A DNA stretch of 14,031 bases from JAVWHX01 sp036639875. Its GTDB lineage: Bacteria > Bacillota_I > Bacilli_A > Erysipelotrichales > Coprobacillaceae. The notes under the pieces were generated by a model, which was not told the DNA's origin, searched no databases, and saw only the letters and a program-made list of their open reading frames with translations. Of the stretch, positions 5,345 through 13,004 are shown piece by piece. The DNA lies in NCBI GenBank assembly GCA_036639875.1, contig JAVWHX010000058.1:1-14031 (forward strand), written 5' to 3'. The translations under genes were made by a program, and so were the position numbers. Position 1 is the first letter of the stretch. Every line of letters starts with the position of its first letter.

Positions 5345-5372
5345 ATTATACATTATATTTGCTGATTGTCAA
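5345..5372 (-). promoter_or_regulatory. Consensus minus-strand promoter for the antisense RNA
   Basis: TTGACA (5372-5367), a 16-nt spacer and TATAAT (5350-5345): both boxes are perfect. No conventional gene lies downstream on this strand before perR, which starts about 520 bp away and has its own promoter. A strong antisense promoter facing a weaker sense promoter is typical of type I antitoxin RNAs. Confidence 0.8.
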
Positions 5373-5429
5373 TTATTTATTTTGTTTATATAGAAGTAAA
5401 GAGTGTTGTTTTTTAGATATGTTCTTTTT

Positions 5430-5462
5430 TATAATATATGCTATAATAGGGCATATATTATA
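5430..5462 (+). promoter_or_regulatory. murF promoter with the -10 box in the loop of a 12-bp perfect dyad
   Basis: Extended -10 TGCTATAAT (5439-5447) with a weak -35 region. The TATAAT box fills the centre of a perfect inverted repeat: TATAATATATGC (5430-5441) and GCATATATTATA (5451-5462), nine bases between. The predicted start is near 5454, leaving a leader of about 24 nt to the murF ATG. The dyad would suit a dimeric repressor, or the promoter could be partly symmetrical by chance in AT-rich DNA. Confidence 0.6.
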
Positions 5463-5477
5463 TGGTGGAGTGGACAA

Positions 5478-6827
5478 ATGCTAATAAAAGAGATTATAGA
5501 AGCAACAAATGGAAGATTATTAAGTGGGAATCAAGAAGAAGATATTCAAGTATTTACTCAGGATACAAGACAAATACATGGTGGAGAAATGTATATTCCT
5601 CTTGTTGGAGAGAATAATGATGGGCATGATTATATAGAACAAGCATTTTTAAAAGGAGCAAGTTCTATTATTACGTCTAAACCAGTTGAATATCAAGATA
5701 AGAATGTTATCTTAGTTGAAGATACTTTGATAGCTTTAGGGATGATGGCTGCTTATTTAAGAGAACATCGTCATGTTAAGGTTGTAGGTATTACTGGTAG
5801 TGTTGGAAAAACAAGTACAAAAGATATGATTTATTCAGTTGTATCAACAAAATATAAAACATTAAAAACATTAGGAAATTATAACAATCATATTGGTTTA
5901 CCATTAACGATATTAAGATATCAAGATGAAGAAGTTATGATATTAGAAATGGGTATGAATCATTTAGAAGAAATTCATTACTTAACAACTATCGCAAAGC
6001 CTGATGTAGCAGCAATTACAAATGTAGGAACTGCTCATATTGGAGAATTAGGATCAAGAGAAAATATCTTAAAAGCAAAGATGGAAATCGTTGATGGACT
6101 CAAGGAAAATGGAACACTAATTCTTAATGATGATAATGATATGCTTCATACAATTAAAGAAGAGGATTATCATTTATTAAGAGTTGGTATTCATAATGAA
6201 TGTATACTACAAGCCATTAACGTCAATTTAAGAATTGAAGAATCATTCTTTGATCTTGAATATCAAGGAAAGACATATCATGTGCATGTACCTGTTTCTG
6301 GTGAACATTTTGTATATAATGCTTTAGTCGCAATAGGAATTGGTTTAACACTTCAAATTGATATGGATTTATGTATAGAAGGTATCGAACATTTTGAACT
6401 CACAAAGAATAGAATGGATATTATTGAGTTAAAAGAAAATATCAAGGTTATTGATGGAACTTATAATGCTAATCTAGATTCATTAAAATCAAGTCTTGAT
6501 GTATTAGCACAATACCCTTCTAGAAAGATTGCGGTTATTGCTGATATGTTAGAACTAGGAGATTATGAAAAAACTATTCATCAAGAAGTTGGAACATATA
6601 TTGTAGAAAAGAATATTGATGAAGTCTTGTGTGTAGGAAAAGCAAGTTTATATATTGTTGAAAAAGCTAAAGAATTAGGCTTTCATAATATTTATCATTT
6701 TGAGAATAATCAATTATTAAATCAATACTTAGATGAATTATTAGAAAAAGATGATGTTGTCTTGGTTAAAGGATCTAATGGAATGAAACTTAAAGAAGTT
6801 GTTGAACATTTAAAGGAGAGATTTTAA
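5478..6827 (+). CDS. murF: UDP-N-acetylmuramoyl-tripeptide--D-alanyl-D-alanine ligase MurF
   Basis: 449 aa from ATG 5478, the usual MurF length. The frame stays open back to 5403, but that stretch contains the promoter, so the start with the GGTGGAG-type SD is preferred. The N-terminal domain (1-85) binds UDP-MurNAc-tripeptide. The central ATPase has P-loop GITGSVGKTST (104-114), NYNNHIGLPLT (134-144), EMGMN (157-161) and NVGTAHIG (182-189). The C-terminal domain follows (about 320-449, starting near the DGTYNANLDS stretch). In the cytosol it adds D-Ala-D-Ala to the tripeptide with ATP, the last soluble step of peptidoglycan precursor assembly. ddl follows with no gap. Confidence 0.96.
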   Translation: MLIKEIIEATNGRLLSGNQEEDIQVFTQDTRQIHGGEMYIPLVGENNDGHDYIEQAFLKGASSIITSKPVEYQDKNVILVEDTLIALGMMAAYLREHRHVKVVGITGSVGKTSTKDMIYSVVSTKYKTLKTLGNYNNHIGLPLTILRYQDEEVMILEMGMNHLEEIHYLTTIAKPDVAAITNVGTAHIGELGSRENILKAKMEIVDGLKENGTLILNDDNDMLHTIKEEDYHLLRVGIHNECILQAINVNLRIEESFFDLEYQGKTYHVHVPVSGEHFVYNALVAIGIGLTLQIDMDLCIEGIEHFELTKNRMDIIELKENIKVIDGTYNANLDSLKSSLDVLAQYPSRKIAVIADMLELGDYEKTIHQEVGTYIVEKNIDEVLCVGKASLYIVEKAKELGFHNIYHFENNQLLNQYLDELLEKDDVVLVKGSNGMKLKEVVEHLKERF

Positions 6828-7865
6828 ATGAAAAAAGTACTTATATTATGTGGTGGGCAATCAAGTGAACATATTGTTTCAAGAATGTCATGTACGTCTG
6901 TATTAAATAATATAAAAAAAGATAAATATCAAGTGACTTTAGTAGGTATTGATAAAACAGGTCATTGGTTTGAATTAAATCAAGAACAAGATGATTTAGT
7001 AAAAGAGACTTGGTTAGATCAATCTATAAAGATTGAAGATATTTATGGATTATTAAAACAACAAGATGTTGTTTTTCCAGTATTGCATGGTAAATATGGT
7101 GAAGATGGAACAATTCAAGGATTATTAGAATTAGCAGAAGTTCCTTATGTTGGATGTAGAGTTTTAGGTTCTTCAGTATCTATGGATAAAATCTATACAA
7201 AGAAAATCTTAGAGACTGTAGGAATACCTCAAGTCAAATCATTATATATAAAGAAAAAATATAATGGAGAATTGGTTGTTGTTAAGAATAACTTTGATGA
7301 ATCAAAAGATATTCTTAATGAAGTAGATAATTATTTAGGTTTTCCATGTTTTATGAAAGCAAGTCGTTCTGGATCAAGTGTAGGTTGTTATAGAGTTGAT
7401 ACTAAAGAAGAATTTTATGATAAATTAAATGAAACTGCACAATATGATACACATATCGTTATAGAAGAATGTATTGATTGTATTGAATTAGAAACTGCTG
7501 TTTTAGGAAATGATGATCCTATTGTATCAAGAGTAGGACAGATTATGCCTCATGGAGAGTTTTATACTTTTGAATCTAAATATGAAGATGAAGAAAGTAA
7601 GACTTGTATACCAGCATTGGTTGATGAATCTATTCAAGAACAAATTAGAGAGTATGCTCTTAAGGTATTTAAAGCAGTTGATGGACATGGATTATCAAGA
7701 GTAGACTTTTTCTTAGATAAGAAAACAAATAAGGTATATTTAAATGAAATTAATACTATGCCAGGATTTACTCATATTTCTATGTATCCACAATTAATTG
7801 CTGATTTAGGTATTTCTTATAGTGAATTAATAGATAGATTAATAGAATTAGCTTTTGACAGATAG
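6828..7865 (+). CDS. ddl: D-alanine--D-alanine ligase
   Basis: 345-aa ATP-grasp ligase that joins two D-alanines, providing the substrate for MurF encoded directly upstream. N-terminal GGQSSEHIVS (9-18), FPVLHGKYGEDGTIQG (83-98), SMDK (118-121), ATP-grasp Lys177 in KASRSGSSVG, and NEINTMPGFT (306-315) with the metal ligands. The omega loop has SKY (250-252); Tyr here marks a D-Ala,D-Ala enzyme rather than a D-Ala,D-Lac (vancomycin-resistance) ligase. SD AAAGGAGAG (6812-6820) lies inside the end of murF, and the ATG follows the murF stop with no spacer, so translation is probably coupled. The order murF-ddl is the reverse of the ddl-murF order common in Bacilli. Confidence 0.96.
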   Translation: MKKVLILCGGQSSEHIVSRMSCTSVLNNIKKDKYQVTLVGIDKTGHWFELNQEQDDLVKETWLDQSIKIEDIYGLLKQQDVVFPVLHGKYGEDGTIQGLLELAEVPYVGCRVLGSSVSMDKIYTKKILETVGIPQVKSLYIKKKYNGELVVVKNNFDESKDILNEVDNYLGFPCFMKASRSGSSVGCYRVDTKEEFYDKLNETAQYDTHIVIEECIDCIELETAVLGNDDPIVSRVGQIMPHGEFYTFESKYEDEESKTCIPALVDESIQEQIREYALKVFKAVDGHGLSRVDFFLDKKTNKVYLNEINTMPGFTHISMYPQLIADLGISYSELIDRLIELAFDR

Positions 7866-7886
7866 ATGTTGAAAAACATCTTTTTT
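7864..7886 (+). terminator. Terminator of murF-ddl
   Basis: Stem AGATGTT / AACATCT (7864-7870 with 7875-7881), a stable GAAA tetraloop and six T in a row. It overlaps the ddl stop codon. Confidence 0.92.
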
Positions 7887-7924
7887 GTTTGTATAAAACA
7901 TCCACAACTTATCCATAGATATAG

Positions 7925-7939
7925 TTTATAATATAAGAA
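7925..7939 (+). promoter_or_regulatory. Possible promoter with 15-bp repeat shared with the ABC gene upstream region
   Basis: TTTATAATATAAGAA contains a -10 TATAAT (7927-7932); no convincing -35 is present. The identical 15 bases recur at 8516-8530 just ahead of the first ABC gene. Upstream, ATCCACA (7900-7906) and ATCCATA (7911-7917) form an 11-bp-spaced direct repeat where a -35 would be. Confidence 0.4.
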
Positions 7940-8017
7940 AGAGATGAGTGGTTTGAAGAATTTTCTTGATTATAAAATAATATAAAAGTTTTTATTTATT
8001 AAGAAAGGAGGATGAAT

Positions 8018-8296
8018 ATGAATATTGTAAAAGTTATAAGTATTATATTGATAATTACAAATATAGCATTTATTCTATTACGCTTAGATAGAAAGAAATG
8101 GTTAGAATTGGGTCTTTTAGAATGTTTGATTTTTATAGGAATGGTTGTTTTTTGCTATATACAATATAATCCTATGATAACATCTGCACCATTAAGTGCT
8201 TATCTTATTCTTAATATCTACCCTATTATTCTTTCGCTCATCGTGTTTTGTATTTTATATCTTATAAATTATAAGCTACAAAATAAGTATAACTAA
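8018..8296 (+). CDS. Small three-helix membrane protein of unknown function
   Basis: 92 aa from ATG 8018, chosen because AAAGGAGG (8004-8011) then has a normal 6-nt gap; ATG 8012 would touch the SD. Hydrophobic segments lie at about 4-22, 32-50 and 62-83, with a basic cytosolic loop (RLDRKKW) after the first. I do not recognise a family. It lies between ddl and a pair of fused ABC transporters, on the same strand, and shares a 15-bp upstream element with the first of them. An accessory role, such as immunity to or assembly with the transporter, is only a guess. Confidence 0.65.
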   Translation: MNIVKVISIILIITNIAFILLRLDRKKWLELGLLECLIFIGMVVFCYIQYNPMITSAPLSAYLILNIYPIILSLIVFCILYLINYKLQNKYN

Positions 8297-8343
8297 GATG
8301 ATGGACAACCATTCATTTTGATGTGTATATGATTTTTAAATTG

Positions 8344-8415
8344 CCTTAATATAAGGAAAGTCCTTAAATTGCAGATACTGTTTAATAGAAGAAAGTTATC
8401 AACTTTCTTCTATTA
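8344..8415 (+). terminator. Terminator-like hairpin and overlapping small hairpins between the small membrane protein and the ABC genes
   Basis: A 15-bp perfect stem (8383-8397 with 8401-8415, arms AATAGAAGAAAGTT and complement, loop ATC) with only a weak T-run. Just before it are two mutually exclusive small hairpins sharing TAAGG: CCTTA-ATA-TAAGG (8344-8356) and TAAGGA-AAG-TCCTTA (8352-8366). TTAAATTGC occurs twice, at 8336 and 8364. The remainder of 8297-8543 contains only promoter candidates. Confidence 0.55.
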
Positions 8416-8441
8416 TTATCACCTCTTTAGGTTAATAGGTT

Positions 8442-8530
8442 TATAATTAACTTTGGAGAGAACTAAATAAATAGGAAGAGTAAGTCTTTATTGCTTTTGT
8501 TATAGTATGATTTGATTTATAATATAAGAA
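8442..8530 (+). promoter_or_regulatory. Candidate promoters of the ABC transporter operon
   Basis: Two TATAAT boxes are available: 8442-8447, inside an inverted repeat GTTAAT-N9-ATTAAC (8431-8451), and 8518-8523, inside the 15-bp repeat TTTATAATATAAGAA. The second would give a leader of about 14 nt that barely includes the SD, so the first may be the real one. Neither has a good -35 box. Confidence 0.35.
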
Positions 8531-8543
8531 GAAGGTGATGAAT

Positions 8544-10541
8544 ATGATTAAAGTTGAAAATCTAAGTATTTCATTTGCTAAAGAACTTTTTGATAATGTA
8601 TCATTTCAAGCATCAAAAGGAGAAATCATTTCTATTGATGGGGAAAGTGGAAGTGGGAAGACAACATTATTAAAATATCTTATAGGAAAAGTAAATGTAA
8701 GTTCAGGAAAATTGAGTATTGATGGAAAAGAACTTGATGAAACGAATAGAAACGAGTTCTTATTTTCACATGTTAGTTATGTCAGTCAAATGGGTGATTT
8801 TTATCCTAATATGTCGATTAAGCAACATTTTGATTTTTATAGTCATCTTTATCATATTGAAATAAATGATAATATCATTCATAAAACTTTAAAACTTGTA
8901 AACTTAGAAAATATTAATATTAAAAAATCTCCTATTAAATTATCAGTAGGAGAGAGAAAAAGATTTTTAATTGCTTTAACAATATTTATTAAGAAAGATA
9001 TTATTATTTTAGATGAACCAACTGCATCTATTGATTACAAGAGTAAAGATATATTATTTGATGTGATTAAGAAATTATCTGATGAAGGTGTTACTTTTAT
9101 TATTGCAACACACGATCAATCAGTTATTGATATGAGTCATAGAGTTTATATGATTAAAAATTGTAAACTAATAGAAACGAAAAAATGTAAAAAAGAAGAT
9201 TCATTATTAGATGAAAAGAGATCTATTAGCAAATTAAAATATAGAAAATATAAAAATATAAAGCTAAGAACTTTATTTATTATTATTTTATTATTTGGGT
9301 GTATATGTATAAGTTTTGTTTCACAAACAATTGCTTTGACAGTGACATTAAATGAATCACAAACAGTAAAAGCAAAAAGTTATAAAAATGATAAACTTTA
9401 TTTATTTAAAAGAAGTGATCCTAAAAATCCATTAGATTTTTTAAATCTTATAGATGATGGTGGATTGGGTAATGTGGTGGATTTTATTAGTCAAGAAGAA
9501 ATAGAACAAATAAAGGGGATGAATGGGGTTAAAGATGTTCTTCCTTGTATTATGACTGACACATCACGTCTAGATGCTCTCATTGATATTTATAAAGATG
9601 GAAATAAAATAAATCAAGTTGATACAAAGGTATGTTTGCCTGGAGTGAGAACTTGTCCAAATAGTTATATTATTATAACAGGGTACTATCCAGAAGAAAA
9701 TATTCAAAAAGATGGAAAGAAGATTGATGGAATTTATATTAATGATGAAATGGATGAAATATTAGATTTAGATGATTATAATGGAATCTCTATAAAATAT
9801 AATGCACGTTTTCCAAGTTATTTCTTATATAATAAAGAGGATAAAGGGTTAAACATGCAATGTGAAATAGATGAAGTGACTGTTCCTATTAATGGAGTTT
9901 TATCACTAAGTGATTATTTTGATGGGCGTTTACAAACATATGCAAGAATATATATGCCAGTTCAACAATTAGAAACATTAATGAAAAAGTATTATAATGA
10001 TACCGATAAAAATGAAGAAATGGAGTATAGGGCTTATCAACCTAGACAATATATGATTATATGTGAAGAAGGAAAAGATGAAGAACTAAAAATACAATTG
10101 GAAAAAGATAATCCATTATATAAAGTTGTAAGTCAACAACTTACTGAAAAAGAGTACCTATCTTATTTACAAAAACAAACGAACTCATCATTTCTTTTAA
10201 CGAGTTTGAGTTCAGTTGCTTTATTGTTAGGGGTAGCAGGAGTTATTGTTTATTATATTCATATAAGAAAAAATGAAATGGAACTTTTGAAAAATGATGG
10301 ACTTAAAAAATATATAAAAAAATATTTTAGGGAAGATAGCTATATCATGATGCTAACTTGGACTATAGTTTCAACAATTGTCTTAGCTTTATACTATATT
10401 ATGATGTTGCCTGTATATGGAAATCAAATATCAAAGACTTTATTTATTGCTGTTTGGATAATAACAACCTTTATTATAGTATTGCTTCTTTATTGGGTTA
10501 AAGAGTTTAACACAAAGAAATATATAGAAAGAGTTGATTAA
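8544..10541 (+). CDS. MacB-like ABC transporter half, fused ATPase and FtsX-type permease (first of pair)
   Basis: 665 aa from ATG 8544; GTG 8535 and ATG 8538 lie within the SD (AAGGTGAT). Residues 1-212 are an ABC ATPase: Walker A GESGSGKTT (33-41), Q-loop Gln82, signature LSVGE (133-137; Val replaces the usual first Gly), Walker B IIILDEPTA with Asp157/Glu158, His190. One membrane helix (about 243-264) is followed by a large extracytoplasmic domain (about 265-546) and three helices (about 550-572, 600-621, 633-650). This is the MacB topology. Such transporters couple ATP use to movements across the membrane for peptide or antibiotic export or envelope work. The next gene encodes a second fused half, so a heterodimer is likely. 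Substrate unknown. Confidence 0.88.
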   Translation: MIKVENLSISFAKELFDNVSFQASKGEIISIDGESGSGKTTLLKYLIGKVNVSSGKLSIDGKELDETNRNEFLFSHVSYVSQMGDFYPNMSIKQHFDFYSHLYHIEINDNIIHKTLKLVNLENINIKKSPIKLSVGERKRFLIALTIFIKKDIIILDEPTASIDYKSKDILFDVIKKLSDEGVTFIIATHDQSVIDMSHRVYMIKNCKLIETKKCKKEDSLLDEKRSISKLKYRKYKNIKLRTLFIIILLFGCICISFVSQTIALTVTLNESQTVKAKSYKNDKLYLFKRSDPKNPLDFLNLIDDGGLGNVVDFISQEEIEQIKGMNGVKDVLPCIMTDTSRLDALIDIYKDGNKINQVDTKVCLPGVRTCPNSYIIITGYYPEENIQKDGKKIDGIYINDEMDEILDLDDYNGISIKYNARFPSYFLYNKEDKGLNMQCEIDEVTVPINGVLSLSDYFDGRLQTYARIYMPVQQLETLMKKYYNDTDKNEEMEYRAYQPRQYMIICEEGKDEELKIQLEKDNPLYKVVSQQLTEKEYLSYLQKQTNSSFLLTSLSSVALLLGVAGVIVYYIHIRKNEMELLKNDGLKKYIKKYFREDSYIMMLTWTIVSTIVLALYYIMMLPVYGNQISKTLFIAVWIITTFIIVLLLYWVKEFNTKKYIERVD

Positions 10542-10542
10542 G

Positions 10543-12348
10543 ATGATTCATTTAAAACATATTCATATAGAATTTGATCGTATCTTATTTGAAGATGAGA
10601 TGATGGATATTTCTTATGGTCAAATTACTGGTTTCATTGGTGAAAGTGGAAGTGGGAAAACAAGCTTGCTTCAAGAAATAGGAATGTTAACTCAACAATG
10701 TTGTATGAATTATGATTTTGATGGATTTTGTATTGATAAAGAAAGTGAATATTTTAAATCACAATTCAGAAGATCAGAGATTGCTTTTATTACTCAAAAT
10801 ATTGATTTGTTTGATGAATTAACAATGAGAGAAAACTTTGACTTAATAGCATCGTTTATTGATAGAACTCTTACGGAAAAAGAAATATATCATTATATGA
10901 ATTATGTTAATCTTTCTTTAGATATAAATACACCTGTATCATTATTATCTGGTGGTGAGAGACAAAGAGTTGCAATAATATGTGGTTTGATTAAACAAGC
11001 ACGTTTATTTATCTTTGATGAACCAACAGCTTATTTAGATTATACAAATAAACAATCTGTTATTCAAATTATGAAAAAGTTAGCTCACGAAGAAAATAAA
11101 ATGGTTATTGTTGCTAGTCATGATGAAGAGATATGGGATTGTTATGATGTTATTTATAGAATTGATCATCAACATATTCTAAAAGAAAAAGAATGTGATT
11201 ATGAAGACAAACCGATTGATAGAGAAATTTCTTCATTCCATTTTTCTGCATTAACAAAATATATTCATCTTCTTTTTAAAAAAAGAAAATCATTTTATAT
11301 CTTTATAAGTGTTTTGCTTGCTTGTTCTATAGGCATGATTGTTTTCTTTTCAACCTATATGAATAATTATCAAATAAAAATGGGACAATCATTATTAGAT
11401 TTGTTGGGATATGAAGTTAAGGTTATGCACAGTGATGAGATACTAACTCCAATGAACCAGACAAAGATCAAAAATCAATTATCTGATTATTCAGTTTATC
11501 CTTTTTATACTTATTTAGGAAACATCACTTATGATAATCAGGTTATTACTGATGTATCAATAATTCCATATCTTACAAATGAGAAATCTTTGTTTAAAAT
11601 TTATACTAATACAGATAGTAATTCTTCTTTTGATGATTTTAAAACCAATGAAGATATCTATGTATCCTATTCACTTCATCAAATCATTAATGATAAGAAT
11701 TATTCTTTTGTTGGAATGAAGAATGAAAATATTCATTTTGACTATTCATATGTACTTAAACCATCAAATGAGAGTTCGAAAGCAATATATGTACCATATT
11801 CAGTAGTTGATGAATATTTAGAAGAAGTGAATATTGATAAAGATATGCTCAATGTGACAGTGATGCGAATTCCAATTACAAATATAGAAGATATTTTTGA
11901 AATCAAGGATTTATTGAATGAACCATTTTCTTTATATTTTGAACCAGGAATAGAAGAGAGTTTATCTATCATGAATATTTATCAATCAACTTTCTTAATA
12001 CAGTTTATTGGTCTTTTGATTATTATAATTCTTATTTATAAAATATTTGAGGTATGGAAAAATAAGAAAAAGATTGCACTGTTTAAAATGCATGGAATGA
12101 GTATTAGAAATTTAATTCTTATGAAAGTATATGAAGAAAGTGTTCTATTGATTTGGATATTCTTACTATCCATAAGTGGTTTATCTGTAGTCTTATTTGT
12201 GATTAATCTTTTAAGTTTTGAAACATTTGTAAATTGTATGTTTTGGATATTAATATATTTGATAGTTATTGAGTGTGTTGTATTGACATTCTATTCATTC
12301 TTAGTTATGAAGATATCGGCATCTGCTTTGTTAAAAACAAATGATTAA
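10543..12348 (+). CDS. MacB-like ABC transporter half, fused ATPase and FtsX-type permease (second of pair)
   Basis: 601 aa from ATG 10543, one base after the upstream stop; TTG 10534 sits too close to the GAAAGAG SD. ATPase (1-215): Walker A GESGSGKTS (33-41), Gln85, canonical signature LSGGE (135-139), Walker B FIFDEPTA with Asp159/Glu160, His193. A first helix (about 251-271), an extracytoplasmic domain (about 272-485) and three more helices in the last 120 residues follow. The cytosolic loop KMHGMSIRNLILMKVYEES is typical of FtsX-type permeases. Overall design equals the upstream gene, but sequence identity appears low outside the motifs, so this is an old heterodimeric pair rather than a recent duplicate. 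No MacA-type adaptor is nearby. Confidence 0.88.
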   Translation: MIHLKHIHIEFDRILFEDEMMDISYGQITGFIGESGSGKTSLLQEIGMLTQQCCMNYDFDGFCIDKESEYFKSQFRRSEIAFITQNIDLFDELTMRENFDLIASFIDRTLTEKEIYHYMNYVNLSLDINTPVSLLSGGERQRVAIICGLIKQARLFIFDEPTAYLDYTNKQSVIQIMKKLAHEENKMVIVASHDEEIWDCYDVIYRIDHQHILKEKECDYEDKPIDREISSFHFSALTKYIHLLFKKRKSFYIFISVLLACSIGMIVFFSTYMNNYQIKMGQSLLDLLGYEVKVMHSDEILTPMNQTKIKNQLSDYSVYPFYTYLGNITYDNQVITDVSIIPYLTNEKSLFKIYTNTDSNSSFDDFKTNEDIYVSYSLHQIINDKNYSFVGMKNENIHFDYSYVLKPSNESSKAIYVPYSVVDEYLEEVNIDKDMLNVTVMRIPITNIEDIFEIKDLLNEPFSLYFEPGIEESLSIMNIYQSTFLIQFIGLLIIIILIYKIFEVWKNKKKIALFKMHGMSIRNLILMKVYEESVLLIWIFLLSISGLSVVLFVINLLSFETFVNCMFWILIYLIVIECVVLTFYSFLVMKISASALLKTND

Positions 12349-12384
12349 ATAAAACTGTATCTATTTAAAGAAATATTTAATCAT
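12341..12384 (+). terminator. Inverted repeat at the end of the ABC operon
   Basis: 11-bp perfect arms ATGATTAAATA (12341-12351) and TATTTAATCAT (12374-12384) with a 22-nt loop. It overlaps the stop codon of the second ABC gene. There is no T-run, so it may protect the 3' end or be a weak terminator. Confidence 0.45.
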
Positions 12385-12487
12385 ATATCTTATTAATCAA
12401 GTTTACCCTTATGAGCAATGCAGAGATTATTGGAATGTGCTTATTTTAAGATTTGCTATACTAATAATCAAAAGATTTACTAAGCTA
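12353..12487 (+). other. Open stretch without a start codon, possible gene remnant
   Basis: One frame is open for 44 codons (from Asn to ...RFTKLY, stop TGA at 12485-12487), with no start codon and no SD. The translation includes QVYPYEQCRDYWNVLIL and then a hydrophobic basic tail, which looks more like coding sequence than random AT-rich DNA. I do not recognise it. It may be leftover sequence from the same decay event that damaged the response regulator next to it. Confidence 0.25.
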
Positions 12488-12501
12488 TATTGACTAAAAG
12501 T

Positions 12502-12988
12502 GTAAAAATCGGGGATAAAACTGTCTTTTGTATGTATTTGTATAATGGTATAATAAATATATTGATATTTTAATAAAAAAATTAAGCTTGTTTGGAGATA
12601 ATGAATATAAGGTTTATGATTGTCCATCAGAAGATATAATTAGAGAGAATTTTGATGTTTTCTTTTTAGATGTTATGTTAGATGGAAAAGAAAGTTTTGA
12701 TTTCGGAGAACAACTATCACTTCGTAACCCAAAAACAACACTTGTGTATATATCAAGTATGGATGATTTTGTATATGATAGTATTTATCAAACGAGTTTC
12801 TTTTTTGTAAGAAAATCAAAGGTTGATAAAGACTTAATAAAAAAAAGTTTTATCTATATATAATTATGTAAGGTTATTAGAAAAAGATGGATATTCGTTG
12901 GAACTATTAGATGGAACAATATCATCAACATATTATACACCAATGTATTAAAAAACAATTAGAAGTCATTATTAATTATAAAATATAA
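12502..12988 (+). pseudogene. Decayed LytTR-type (AgrA-like) response regulator
   Basis: The middle is a clear receiver domain (12546-12863): FDVFFLDVMLDGKESFDFGEQL with the phosphoacceptor Asp, VYISSMDDFVYDS with the conserved Ser, and FFVRKSKVDKDL with the conserved Lys. The usual N-terminal beta strand and acidic pair are not in this frame, which closes with a stop at 12543. A shifted frame just upstream (from 12502) reads VKIGDKTVFCMYL, resembling a degraded start. The receiver ends at a stop at 12861-12863. Two further frames (12865-12951, YVRLLEKDGYSLELLDGT...; then KKQLEVIINYKI to 12988) look like pieces of a LytTR DNA-binding domain. Several shifts and a probable internal deletion make function very unlikely. 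An extended -10 (TGGTATAAT, 12546-12554) survives. Confidence 0.75.
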
Positions 12989-13004
12989 GAGGGGGATTAC
13001 TATT

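Noticed and set aside
7898..7917. DnaA-box-like sequences (TTATCCATA and ACATCCACA)
   Set aside because: Only two imperfect copies, with no cluster, no dnaA/dnaN and no AT-rich unwinding arrangement; more likely promoter-associated or chance.
11742..11972. 76-codon open frame on the minus strand
   Set aside because: It is a shadow of the second ABC gene's extracytoplasmic domain; no initiation signals.
12427..12627. 66-codon open frame on the minus strand
   Set aside because: It covers the decayed region and the start of the regulator remnant in reverse; no SD and no recognisable sequence. The plus-strand receiver homology explains part of it better.
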